A stretch of 64,000 nucleotides of DNA from Arthrobacter sp. ov118 (GTDB lineage: Bacteria > Actinomycetota > Actinomycetes > Actinomycetales > Micrococcaceae). The translations under genes were made by a program, and so were the position numbers. Of the stretch, positions 42,629 through 50,576 are shown piece by piece (positions within the stretch are counted from its first letter, which is position 1; the number at the start of each line of letters is the position of its first letter). The notes under the pieces were generated by a model. It worked only from the letters and a program-made list of their open reading frames with translations. It was not told where the DNA came from and made no database searches. The stretch is taken from NCBI RefSeq assembly GCF_900116495.1, contig NZ_FPAY01000004.1, positions 1-64,000 on the forward strand. Direction: 5' to 3'.

Positions 42629-43669
42629 TTAGAGGGTGGCAGTGTCGATCACGAAGCGGTACCGCACGTCCGACGCCAGGACGCGCTCATAGGCCTCGTT
42701 GATCTTGTCGGCGGGGATGACCTCGATCTCGGCGCCGAGGCCGTGCTCGGCGCAGAAGTTGAGCATCTCCTGAGTTTCGGGAATCCCGCCGATCATGGAA
42801 CCGGCGAAGGACCGGCGGCCGCCGATCAGCGCAAACGCGTTAACGGGGAGCGGCTCCGCGGGGGCACCGACATTGACCAGTGCGCCGTCGAGGGACAGCA
42901 GTTGCAGGTAGGAGCTGATGTCGATCGAAGCGCTGACCGTGTTGATGATCAGGTCGAAGCTGCCAGCGAGCTGTTCGAACGTGCCCGGATCGCTGGTGGC
43001 GTAGTAGCTGTTCGCGCCCAGGCGCAGGCCGTCCTCCTGCTTCTTCAGCGACTGCGACAGCACGGTCACGTCCGCGCCCATGGCGGAGGCGAGCTTGACG
43101 GCCATGTGGCCAAGCCCTCCGAGCCCGACGACGGCGACCTTCTTGCCGGGGCCGGCGCCCCACCGGCGCAGCGGCGAATACGTGGTGATGCCGGCGCACA
43201 GCAGCGGTGCGGCGACGTCGAGCTCGATGCCCTCGGGGATGGTGACCACGAAGTCCTCGGTAACGACGACGTGGGTGGAGTAGCCGCCCTGGGTGACAGT
43301 TCCGTCGCGGTCGACGGCGCCGTAAGTACCGGTCATTCCCTTCAGGCAGTACTGTTCGTCGCCCTTCTGGCAGTTGGCGCACTCGCCGCAGGAGTTGACC
43401 ATGCAGCCGACGCCGACCCGGTCGCCGACGGCGTGCTTTGTCACGGCGGAGCCGATCTCGGTGACGATGCCGGCGATTTCGTGGCCGGGAACCAGAGGGT
43501 AGGACTGGGGGCCCCAGTCGCCACGGACGGTGTGGATGTCGGAGTGGCAGATGCCGGCGTACTTGATCTCGATCAGGACGTCGTGCGGGCCGACGTCCCG
43601 GCGTTCGATGGTGGTGGGGACAAGGTCCTCGGTGGCGGACGGGGAAGCGTAGGCGTTGACGGTAGTCAT
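42629..43669 (-). CDS. Zinc-dependent NAD(P) alcohol dehydrogenase (CAD/YahK type)
   Basis: A 346-residue MDR enzyme that oxidises alcohols or, more often in this subgroup, reduces aldehydes with NADPH. Catalytic zinc ligands are C41 (GICHSDIH) and H63/E64 (GHE). The structural-zinc Cys set is in NSCGECANCQKGDEQYC. The Rossmann motif is VVGLGGLGHM. ATG 43669 has AGGAG four bases upstream. It is divergent from hsp20. Confidence 0.92.
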   Translation of the reverse strand: MTTVNAYASPSATEDLVPTTIERRDVGPHDVLIEIKYAGICHSDIHTVRGDWGPQSYPLVPGHEIAGIVTEIGSAVTKHAVGDRVGVGCMVNSCGECANCQKGDEQYCLKGMTGTYGAVDRDGTVTQGGYSTHVVVTEDFVVTIPEGIELDVAAPLLCAGITTYSPLRRWGAGPGKKVAVVGLGGLGHMAVKLASAMGADVTVLSQSLKKQEDGLRLGANSYYATSDPGTFEQLAGSFDLIINTVSASIDISSYLQLLSLDGALVNVGAPAEPLPVNAFALIGGRRSFAGSMIGGIPETQEMLNFCAEHGLGAEIEVIPADKINEAYERVLASDVRYRFVIDTATL

Positions 43670-43744
43670 CGTTCTCCTGTTTCGGTGGTTAGGTTTGTTG
43701 GAACCTATCTCTATGAAACCGGCTGTTGGCAAACCTAGCGAGGG

Positions 43745-43805
43745 CTCTGCTGAAACGGGTTATGCCAGACCCCCTCAAATCTCGGTGGGTTTCGTCGTAA
43801 CGTGT
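43745..43805 (+). promoter_or_regulatory. hsp20 promoter, copy B of a duplicated element
   Basis: The ungapped counterpart of 40704-40764, oriented toward hsp20. CTCAAA and TAACGT with 18-bp spacing are candidate -35 and -10. TCTG and CAGA bracket the upstream block as an imperfect inverted repeat. Confidence 0.55.
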
Positions 43806-43840
43806 CCTTATGGATAACCGAGCCGACATAGGAGGCAGGC

Positions 43841-44299
43841 ATGGATAACATCTTCACGCGCACCGGTTTCGAAGTCCCCGAGCAGGTCCGCCGCTTCTTG
43901 CAGGGCGAGTCGGAGACAGGCCTCCGGATCGAGGAATACCGGGACGGGACCACGCTGGTGGTCAGAACCGATCTGCCCGGCATCGATCCCGAGAACGACG
44001 TCGACATCACCGTCGCCGACGACGCCCTGCACATCGAGGCCCGGCGCGAGGACCCCGGCCACCGGGATCAGCCCGGGTACCGCAGCGAGCTCCGATACGG
44101 GGTCTTCTCCCGCACCGTGCCGCTGCCCCGCGGGGCCGTCCCGGAAGGCGTGGAAGCCAGCTACGTCGACGGCGTCCTGGAAATCCGGGTTCAGGTTCCA
44201 GACCAGCCCGGACCAGCCGCCACGAAGATCAGGGTCTCCCGGGGCGGCTACCGCCCGCCGGAGCCACCGCAGTCCCCGGAGTCCCCGCAGTCGCTGTAA
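43841..44299 (+). CDS. Hsp20/alpha-crystallin small heat-shock protein
   Basis: A 152-residue ATP-independent chaperone. The alpha-crystallin domain spans about 28-130 (VVRTDLPGIDPENDVDITV, then YGVFSRTVPLPRG, closing VDGVLEIRVQVP). A Pro/Ser-rich tail follows in place of a clear I-x-I motif. AGGAGG precedes the ATG. Its promoter duplicates that of the XRE gene. A very strong hairpin lies behind it. Confidence 0.92.
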   Translation: MDNIFTRTGFEVPEQVRRFLQGESETGLRIEEYRDGTTLVVRTDLPGIDPENDVDITVADDALHIEARREDPGHRDQPGYRSELRYGVFSRTVPLPRGAVPEGVEASYVDGVLEIRVQVPDQPGPAATKIRVSRGGYRPPEPPQSPESPQSL

Positions 44300-44363
44300 G
44301 GGGTGCACCTGACCACAACCGGGCGTTCGCACCCGCCGCGGAGACACGAAGTCCGTGACCTGT

Positions 44364-44403
44364 CCGGCCGTCCGGCCCCGGTTTGCCGGGGCCGGACGGC
44401 CGG
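44364..44403. terminator. Bidirectional terminator
   Basis: A perfect 18-bp stem (44364-44381 with 44386-44403) with loop TTTG, between convergent hsp20 and the following membrane-protein gene. Confidence 0.85.
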
Positions 44404-44426
44404 TGGTCGCCATGCACTTCTTGTGA

Positions 44427-44972
44427 CTAGCTCTGTTTCCTCAGGAGCCCCTTGTAGACGTTAGCCGGACGCTGCATCTCGCCGTGTTTGGCTCCCAGCA
44501 CGATCACGGTCCCGGCGAAGGCGGGGATGCTCCACTGCAGGACCTTGAGCTGCTTCTGGGCCGACTGCAGCGCCGCCGGTGCATCGGCCCTGGGTTCGGT
44601 GGCACCCTCGGCGCCGGCCTCGGCCAACTCGTCGACCTTCTTTCCCAGGATGCCCGCGTACAGGGTGGCCGCCGCGCCCAGGACAGTCACTGCCGTCTTG
44701 TACACGGTCAGCCGGTTGACTCCGTGTTGGCTTGCCATCCGCTCTTTGTTTTCGGCAATGATGGCCACGCCGGCGAGGATGTGGGCGGCGAACGCGCCGG
44801 CCTGCACGGGCGCCCAGCGTCCCCATCCTAGGCTGGACAGGCGGGTACGCTCGGCCGGGTCTTTCGCCGCGGCGGCGGCACCGTTGAGGCCGATGGCACC
44901 CATTAGGGAGCCGCCGAACCACGCGGCGGCAGTCAGGTCGTGAACGGATCGGGCAATAAGGTTCCCTGCCAT
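44427..44972 (-). CDS. Hypothetical membrane protein, 181 residues
   Basis: A protein with about four hydrophobic helices (near 18-36, 65-83, 98-116 and 150-170) and no signal peptide. The N-terminus SVHDLTAAAWFGGSLMGAIGLN resembles small actinobacterial DoxX-like or DUF4149-like membrane proteins, but I cannot assign a family. AAGGAG precedes ATG 44972; the longer ORF lacks a site. A 16-bp stress motif lies 109 bp upstream but is oriented the other way. Confidence 0.65.
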   Translation of the reverse strand: MAGNLIARSVHDLTAAAWFGGSLMGAIGLNGAAAAAKDPAERTRLSSLGWGRWAPVQAGAFAAHILAGVAIIAENKERMASQHGVNRLTVYKTAVTVLGAAATLYAGILGKKVDELAEAGAEGATEPRADAPAALQSAQKQLKVLQWSIPAFAGTVIVLGAKHGEMQRPANVYKGLLRKQS

Positions 44973-45080
44973 GACGTTTCTCCTTGCGATTCCGCGGTCG
45001 CCTTGCCGCCATGGCAAGGCACCGGCCGGGCTTGACTAGGGCGGATGTGCCCTGCGGTGGCCATATCAGACCCCGCAATG

Positions 45081-45096
45081 AAAGCCTACTTACTAT
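45081..45096 (+). promoter_or_regulatory. Recurrent 16-bp motif, site 9
   Basis: AAAGCCTACTTACTAT, 91 bp upstream of and oriented toward the FMN reductase gene. Its last 11 bases match site 2 (minus strand) except for one. Confidence 0.45.
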
Positions 45097-45186
45097 CTCC
45101 GTCCCTGCCCAGCCCCCGCGGAAGTATCGCGCGGTCCGGGTTGTTGTTCTGAGTGAGTAGGAAAAGTCTCCGGAAAGGAGCCCGCC

Positions 45187-45780
45187 ATGATTCGCATCGC
45201 TATCGTGCTCGGCAGTACACGGCCAGGACGCCTCGGAAAGGCCGTTGCCGATTGGGCGTATTCACGGGCAACAGAACGCGGCGATGCCACCTTCGACGTA
45301 CTCGACGTCGAAGACTTCGGGCTCCCGATCCTCGACGAGCCGCTGCCGCCCTCCTTGGGCCGGTACAGCCAGCCGCACACCAAAGCCTGGTCCGAGGCTG
45401 TTGACCGATTCGACGGCTATATCTTCGTCACCGGGGAGTACAACCATTCGATCCCCGGGGCACTGAAAAACGCTCTGGACTACCTGTACAAGGAGTGGAA
45501 CAACAAGGCGGCGGGGTTCGTCAGCTACGGAAGCAGCGGCGGCATCCGCGCCGTCGAACACTTCCGGGCAGTGGCCGGGGAGCTACAGCTGGCGGGCGTC
45601 CGGGCGCAGGTGGCGCTGCCCCTTGCTACGGAGTTCGAAAACTACCGCACTTTCGTACCGACGGCGGCCGCGGAGATGAATCTGCAGACCCTGTTTGACC
45701 AGGTGATCGCGTGGGCCGGCGCCCTGAAGGTCCTTCGCCCCGACCAATCCCACGGACACGAACCCGGCATGGCTGCCTGA
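45187..45780 (+). CDS. NAD(P)H-dependent FMN reductase family flavoprotein
   Basis: A 197-residue flavodoxin-fold protein with the phosphate-binding loop GSTRPGRLGKAV at residues 9-20 and the flavin-contact motif EYNHSIPGALKNALDYL. Such enzymes supply reduced flavin or reduce quinones and chromate. AAGGAG lies before the ATG. The stress motif upstream suggests an oxidative-stress role. Confidence 0.88.
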   Translation: MIRIAIVLGSTRPGRLGKAVADWAYSRATERGDATFDVLDVEDFGLPILDEPLPPSLGRYSQPHTKAWSEAVDRFDGYIFVTGEYNHSIPGALKNALDYLYKEWNNKAAGFVSYGSSGGIRAVEHFRAVAGELQLAGVRAQVALPLATEFENYRTFVPTAAAEMNLQTLFDQVIAWAGALKVLRPDQSHGHEPGMAA

Positions 45781-45814
45781 TCCGCGCCGGGGCCAGGCAG
45801 TCAGTCATGCTGTG

Positions 45815-46642
45815 CTAGGCGGGGCTCTCCACCTTCCGCCGCCGTCGGCGGACGGGGGGAGAGTCAGCGGCGTGTGGTGCCGGGGCGGGAGGACTGGACT
45901 CTGGCTCTTCCTGGCCCAGTCCCGCAACGGGGACGAGCACGGGGACCGTGGTATCGGCTGTACCGGCCAATTGCGGCGCAGGGCCGCCCGCGACTTTCCG
46001 AAGATAGTCAAGGGCTCCCGCTTCGGTGAACCCGTAGTCGCGCACCAGCGTCCTCAGTGCCAGGCCGGCCAGCACCCGAAGCAGCTGGGCCGAGGAGAGA
46101 TCGGCAGTCCCGCCGTACCTGAGCGCCCACTCCTGGACCAGGCGCAGCGCACTGGACACCTGGCGGGCCAGCCGCGCCGCTGCGGTGATGTCCGCGCTGG
46201 TGAAGACGTGCGGCCACGGCGCATACAGGTTCACTGCAGCACAGAAAACATCTGCGGGGACCAGCGGTACCGATAAGAGCGACCGGACTCCCTCGGCAGC
46301 GACGGCGCTGGCATACCCGGGCCAGCGGCGGTCCAGAGACGTGTCCCCGACGGACACAAACTCCCCGCTACGAACTACCGTGCGTGCCGGCCCGTCGTCG
46401 AAGGAACGCTGCGCTTCGTCCGCGGCGCGCGAGGGCGCGCTACCCGCGACAAGGGTGGAGGTCTCCCCGGACCTCAGAATGGTGATCGCCCAGCTGATCG
46501 CCCGGCTGGGACCGCCGATCTCGTCGACGAGCTCACTGACCAGCTCGCTGAGGAACGCACCGACGACCGGGTCGTTGAAATGCGTGTCCCAGAAGGCAGC
46601 CCGCGGCTCGGGCCTGCGGTCTGTTGCAGCTTCTTGGGTCAT
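45815..46642 (-). CDS. GAF-domain protein with degenerate ANTAR-like helix
   Basis: A 275-residue protein. The GAF domain covers about 40-165 (AISWAITILRSGETSTLVAGS, then GVRSLLSVPLVPADVFCAAVNLY). The region LLRVLAGLALRTLVRDYGFTEAGALDYLRKVA follows where actinobacterial GAF proteins often carry an RNA-binding ANTAR domain, but the usual QAKG and multi-helix pattern is not evident. A Pro-rich basic tail ends in RRRRRK. It may sense a ligand or redox state and act on transcription; this is uncertain. Confidence 0.7.
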   Translation of the reverse strand: MTQEAATDRRPEPRAAFWDTHFNDPVVGAFLSELVSELVDEIGGPSRAISWAITILRSGETSTLVAGSAPSRAADEAQRSFDDGPARTVVRSGEFVSVGDTSLDRRWPGYASAVAAEGVRSLLSVPLVPADVFCAAVNLYAPWPHVFTSADITAAARLARQVSSALRLVQEWALRYGGTADLSSAQLLRVLAGLALRTLVRDYGFTEAGALDYLRKVAGGPAPQLAGTADTTVPVLVPVAGLGQEEPESSPPAPAPHAADSPPVRRRRRKVESPA

Positions 46643-46870
46643 GTTCCACGCTCGAGATCAAAGCACGTAGCTCACTGCTGAACCGATAGAAAAAGCATAC
46701 GTCCGCGCGGACAGCTCCGCGCCACCCTTTTTGCGTCAACACCAGCGCGGCCCGCACACGGCGCTGCCGCCGGGGCGCAAGCAAGCGTCAACGCCGTGCC
46801 CAACGACACGGCGTTGACCCAGGCGGCCGCCGTCAGATCCTGAGGCGCTGGCGCGTCTGGTTGCGGCCGG

Positions 46871-47260
46871 TCACCACTTCCCGCCATGATGATGGCCCTT
46901 GTGGTGATTATGCCGGTGGCCGTGGTGATCCCAGAACCCGTCCTTGTCGTGCCTGCAGCCGTCTCGGCCCGTCCAGGTGCCGCGGTGGTCATTATCGCTG
47001 CGCCAGTTGCCATGGTCATCTCGCCAGCCATTGCCGTCGGCCCGGTTGTGCCATCGGCTTTCCTGGTCAAACCAGCCGTGCACCGTGTCATGACGGGTGG
47101 AGTCCCTCATCTGGTGCCGGTGCTGGAACGAGGACTGATCAAATGAGCTGGTGGTGGCAGTGGAGGCAGGGACGGCCGCGCTGGCCGGCAGGGCACCGGC
47201 ACCCATACCCAAAGCCGCCGTCATGGCAGAAGTTGCGATAATGCGAAGAGCCTTATTCAT
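46871..47260 (-). CDS. Histidine-rich secreted protein
   Basis: A 129-residue protein with a signal peptide (cleavage near ASA-A, residue 29). The mature part of about 100 residues has 17 His and many Asp, Trp, Gly and Arg, ending in a His-cluster tail (DHHGHRHNHHKGHHHGG). No domain is recognised. A metal-binding role (Ni, Zn, Cu) outside the cell is a reasonable inference from composition. The gene is flanked by gaps of 228 and 333 bp, so it appears monocistronic. Confidence 0.65.
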   Translation of the reverse strand: MNKALRIIATSAMTAALGMGAGALPASAAVPASTATTSSFDQSSFQHRHQMRDSTRHDTVHGWFDQESRWHNRADGNGWRDDHGNWRSDNDHRGTWTGRDGCRHDKDGFWDHHGHRHNHHKGHHHGGKW

Positions 47261-47593
47261 GATCTTGTTTCCTTAACAGAAGCCTAAGAAGCCCGCTCCT
47301 AATTCCTCGCCGACAAACACAGGCAGGCACGGCGCCGTGGCCGGTTTTCGGGATCTGTTGTCGAGGTCGCCGGCGCAGGGCCGGGAAGCAGACGTTGTAA
47401 ATCGTGGAGTTATCTCACCGAGATCTCTAGCCGGAAGTAGCGGCCAGCCCGGGTCGTATGAGCCGATGTCTCTCCGGAATAGTTGCTCGGAGCACCATTT
47501 AAGTCCATTCCGTGGCGAGGACCGTGAGTAGGGACTAAAGACCCTATTTGGTTTCAAGTCCGTCGGAGGCCAGGGACAACCGAAACCTCGGCC
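47261..47593. other. Intergenic region without recognised gene
   Basis: These 333 bp lie between the His-rich gene (start 47260, minus) and the end of the TetR gene. No ORF looks coding. The only clear element is the DosR-like box at 47529-47546. The stretch 47405-47440 contains GAGTTATCTC and GAGATCTC and may fold, but I cannot match it to a known riboswitch. Confidence 0.6.
47529..47546. promoter_or_regulatory. DosR/DevR-like box
   Basis: TAGGGACTAAAGACCCTA carries GGGACTwwAGnCCC and differs from the mycobacterial DosR core by one base. It lies about 270 bp upstream of the His-rich gene. No DosR/DosS pair is in the window. Confidence 0.35.
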
Positions 47594-48211
47594 CTATAAG
47601 CTCCGGTGATGCTCGATCAGCCAGCGGGCCATCTGCTGGGCGCGCTTGGATGCGAGGAGATCGCCTTCGCTCGCCGAGATGATGGAGCCCTTCATCAGGA
47701 TGTGCCAGGAGCGTGCAAATTCCTCGGGGCGGTTCAGCCTGGCTTCCTCGGCCAGTGCTTGGATGTGGCCCCTGATCCTGCTGAGGTATCCGATGCTGGC
47801 CTGCCCCAAGGGGTGTTCCGGACCCATCTCCAGCAGGACGTTGATAAAGGTGCACGCCTCGAAGTCATCACGCTGGAACCAGTCCCCGAAAACATCGAAG
47901 ATCGCGAGTAGCTGTTCCTCGGCTGTGTCGCCGCGGCGTCTGGCCTCGGAGACGATGAGATCCACAGTCCAGACCTGGTCGCGCAGATCCAGGAAGGCAA
48001 GCACCAGCGCATTTTTCGACGGAAAGTGCCGGTAGAAAGTCGCTTTGGAGACTCCCGAGCTGTCGATCAGCTCATTGACACCGACACTGCGGATACCACG
48101 GCGCGAGAACAACTCGTACGCTGTGGCGAGAATGCGGTCTGCTGGATCATCGCGGCCAGCCATTGCCGCGGCGGGCAACAACGTGGGACTGGCAGCTTCG
48201 TTGGCGGTCAT
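47594..48211 (-). CDS. TetR family transcriptional regulator
   Basis: A 205-residue TetR protein: N-terminal HTH about 24-70 (RILATAYELFSRRGIRSVGV, SSGVSKATFYRHFPSKNALV), then an all-helical ligand domain. ATG 48211 has no good ribosome binding site, but TAAAAT (48222-48227, minus strand) ends 10 bases before it, which would give a nearly leaderless transcript. The 62-codon extension upstream is not needed. No obvious target gene is adjacent on either side. Confidence 0.85.
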   Translation of the reverse strand: MTANEAASPTLLPAAAMAGRDDPADRILATAYELFSRRGIRSVGVNELIDSSGVSKATFYRHFPSKNALVLAFLDLRDQVWTVDLIVSEARRRGDTAEEQLLAIFDVFGDWFQRDDFEACTFINVLLEMGPEHPLGQASIGYLSRIRGHIQALAEEARLNRPEEFARSWHILMKGSIISASEGDLLASKRAQQMARWLIEHHRSL

Positions 48212-48624
48212 CGTAAGAGAAATTTTACACCTGCCCCGCGGCAGCAGGCTTTGTGTCCAAGGAAGAACCCCCAGTCTCCCAATGCCCGGGGGTTCCTCCG
48301 CAACCGGACGAGAATCATTCTGCTCCGGTGACGCCGTTGTCACCGGGCAGCCTGAATCCATCTGCAAGATGCCGGCCATTCGCAGGGCGGAATCCAATTG
48401 ATGAATTCATGAAAGTCTGAACTACGGTCGCTGTCTGCGCAAGGGGTGGCCCCCCGTCATGCCGCCATCGGCGACAGGAAGGACGTCCCGCGTTAGGATG
48501 TAGGTGGCCGAGGGTGGGCTGGACAGCCGGGGAGACAGACTTTTCTGTCTCGCTCGCGCAAGTTTCCTCGGACGGGTTGGGCACAGGTCCTGGGTGAGGA
48601 ATATCGAATGCGAAGGAGAGGCCC
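48212..48624. other. Intergenic region between tetR and arsR
   Basis: 413 bp between divergent regulator genes with no convincing ORF. It holds three inverted repeats: GAACCCCC with GGGGGTTC (near 48265-48293), CCGGTGAC-N6-GTCACCGG (near 48326-48347), and GAGACAG-N6-CTGTCTC at 48532-48551. The middle one could be a terminator or an operator. Confidence 0.5.
48532..48551. promoter_or_regulatory. Candidate ArsR operator
   Basis: GAGACAG-N6-CTGTCTC, a perfect inverted repeat 73 bp upstream of the ArsR-family gene. The half-site GAGACAGACT recurs just behind that gene (around 49009-49018). Confidence 0.4.
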
Positions 48625-48987
48625 ATGACGGATGACGTGCCCGCAGGTCTTGTCATGAGCGATGTGAAAGCCGAACTATTCAAGGCAATGGGCCACCCTG
48701 CACGGATCCAGCTCTTGGAAATGCTTGCCGACGGCCCCGTCGCCGTGAGCACGCTGCGCCAGAACACCGGACTGGAGCCTTCCAATCTCTCCCAGCATCT
48801 CGGCGTGTTGCGCCGCCAGCGCCTGATTGTCCCGGCACGGCGGGACGGGCGGCTGTTTTACGAGCTTGCCTGCCCCGGGGTGAGCGCCCTGCTGGGCGAC
48901 GCCCGCTCCCTGCTTGGAACGCTCCTCCGCACCGCCAGCCTGCCCCTCCCGCTGAGCGCAGCGGACAGGGAAGATGCTATCCGGTAA
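48625..48987 (+). CDS. ArsR/SmtB family transcriptional regulator
   Basis: A 120-residue winged-helix repressor: LFKAMGHPARIQLLEML then TLRQNTGLEPSNLSQHLGVLRRQRLI. There are no Cys pairs of the arsenic or zinc-sensing kind; the only Cys is in ELACPG, so a metal sensor is doubtful. AAGGAGAGG precedes the ATG. A membrane transporter, common beside such regulators, is not found next to it. Confidence 0.87.
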   Translation: MTDDVPAGLVMSDVKAELFKAMGHPARIQLLEMLADGPVAVSTLRQNTGLEPSNLSQHLGVLRRQRLIVPARRDGRLFYELACPGVSALLGDARSLLGTLLRTASLPLPLSAADREDAIR

Positions 48988-49132
48988 GTGCGCGAGTTCC
49001 ATGGGGGCGAGACAGACTGGTCGGTCCTTCGATATTATTTTGGGTGACCGCCGGGTGCGGCCCGTTATCGGGCGCCAAAACGCTTCCCGGCTTAACTGCA
49101 ATGAAGCAGAGACGGAACTGGAGGACCACCCC

Positions 49133-49381
49133 GTGATCGATAGTGAAATCCTGGCTGTGGAAGCGGCCGCCGCGCGGCTCGAATCATCACACGCCGGCGA
49201 GGAGAACAGCGAGGAGAAAGCGGCCCGCCTGCAATCTGCCGTGGCCACCGCCGTCACGCACGGCAAATCCATCAAGGATGTGGCCGAAGCGGCACACCTC
49301 ACCGCACTCGAGGTGCTGGATGCGGCCGACGCCGTCACCTACGCCGGACCCGTCGCGAACGCGCCGTCGGCAGCATTGTGA
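49133..49381 (+). CDS. Hypothetical protein, 82 residues
   Basis: A small acidic, mainly helical protein (SEILAVEAAAARLESSH, SVKDVAEAAHL-like middle). The segment GKSIKDVAEAAHLTALEVLDAAD resembles a single helix-turn-helix but is too short for certainty. The GTG start has GGAGG eight bases upstream. No family is recognised. It lies alone between arsR and the LysR gene. Confidence 0.55.
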   Translation: MIDSEILAVEAAAARLESSHAGEENSEEKAARLQSAVATAVTHGKSIKDVAEAAHLTALEVLDAADAVTYAGPVANAPSAAL

Positions 49382-49518
49382 TCCTCCCCCTCGCGCTGGG
49401 ATGACCAGCGGCTGAGAGGCGTAGGCTATTTATGCTTGAGCGCCGCGCGCTTTTCCACCCCGAGGGCCGACTATTGCCGCGCCGTAAGCCCATGGACGGG
49501 AGAGGTTAAGGAGCAGGC

Positions 49519-50460
49519 GTGGACACGCGAAAGCTGAAGTATTTCCTGGCGGTCGTTGACCACGACGGATTCAACCGGGCTGCGGAGCATCTGCTCATCG
49601 CTCAGCCGTCCCTCTCTCAGACCATCGCCTCCCTGGAGAAGGACCTCGGCGTCCCGCTCTTTCACCGTATCGGCCGCCGCGCAGTCCTCAATGAAGCCGG
49701 CAAAGAGCTCGTGGGACCGGCACGGCTCGTGATGCGGGACCTTGACGCCGCGCAGTCTGCCGTCAAAGCCTTGCGTGGGGTGCGCAGCGGGCGACTGGAC
49801 ATCATCACCATGCCCTCACCTGGAATCGAGCCGCTCACGTCCATGATCGCCGGGTTCACCCGTGCACATCCGTCGGTCCGGCTCAACGTCAGCGCCGCAT
49901 TCACGCCGGAAGAAGTCATTGAATCCGTGCGCAGCGGCAGCACGGAGATCGGCCTCGCCGGATCCCCCACACCGATCCGGGTTCCGGGAGTCCAGGTCCT
50001 GGAGCTGGAGCGCCAACCGCTGATCCTCATCGTCAATCCCCAGGCCGACACCTTCACCGCCGGCCCGGCCATTCAACGCGAGGACTTGGGCGGGCACCGG
50101 CTGATCGCAAGCCAGCGAGGATCCCTTATGCGCTGGCTGGTCGATGATGCGCTGGCTCAGGGCGTCAACACCGAAATCGTCGTCGAGGTCGCCCATCGGA
50201 CCTCAATCCTGCCGCTGGTCTTGGCCGGCGTCGGCCACGCGGTCATGTCGTCCGCTTGGGCACAGACCGCCCACAAGGCCGGCCTGCGGACCCTCCTGAT
50301 TGAACCGGTGTCCCATCTGGACGTCGCCGTCCTGAGCCGTCGGGAGGGCCTCACTCCCGCCGCCCAAGCCTTCCTGAAAGTGGCGCAATTGCACGTCGCC
50401 ATGGGACCCGCGGACGGGAGCGCACATTCAGAAACGCCCGGCTGGCAGACCGATCAATAG
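49519..50460 (+). CDS. LysR family transcriptional regulator
   Basis: A 313-residue LysR protein: N-terminal HTH at about 3-62 (KYFLAVVDHDGFNRAAEHLLIAQPSLSQTI), then the substrate-binding domain. It points in the same direction as the tartrate/dicarboxylate genes that follow, whereas most LysR genes are divergent from their targets. An inverted repeat, AGTGTG-N10-CACACT, lies between it and the dehydrogenase gene and is a candidate binding site. Confidence 0.9.
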   Translation: MDTRKLKYFLAVVDHDGFNRAAEHLLIAQPSLSQTIASLEKDLGVPLFHRIGRRAVLNEAGKELVGPARLVMRDLDAAQSAVKALRGVRSGRLDIITMPSPGIEPLTSMIAGFTRAHPSVRLNVSAAFTPEEVIESVRSGSTEIGLAGSPTPIRVPGVQVLELERQPLILIVNPQADTFTAGPAIQREDLGGHRLIASQRGSLMRWLVDDALAQGVNTEIVVEVAHRTSILPLVLAGVGHAVMSSAWAQTAHKAGLRTLLIEPVSHLDVAVLSRREGLTPAAQAFLKVAQLHVAMGPADGSAHSETPGWQTDQ

Positions 50461-50537
50461 GCGCAACCTATCTACGGAATTGGATCTTGGTCTTGGACGC
50501 AGGCCGACGCCGGACCGTCTACTTGAAGAGGACAAGC

Positions 50538-50559
50538 AGTGTGACGCTGCTTACACACT
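50538..50559. promoter_or_regulatory. Inverted repeat before the dehydrogenase gene
   Basis: AGTGTG-N10-CACACT, 18 bp before the start codon. Size and spacing are compatible with a LysR-type box (T-N11-A). Confidence 0.4.
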
Positions 50560-50576
50560 CAACGAGGAGACAGCAC

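Noticed and set aside
47261..47593. A cyclic-di-AMP (ydaO) or other riboswitch upstream of the His-rich gene
   Set aside because: I could not find the conserved blocks of any riboswitch I know in either orientation.
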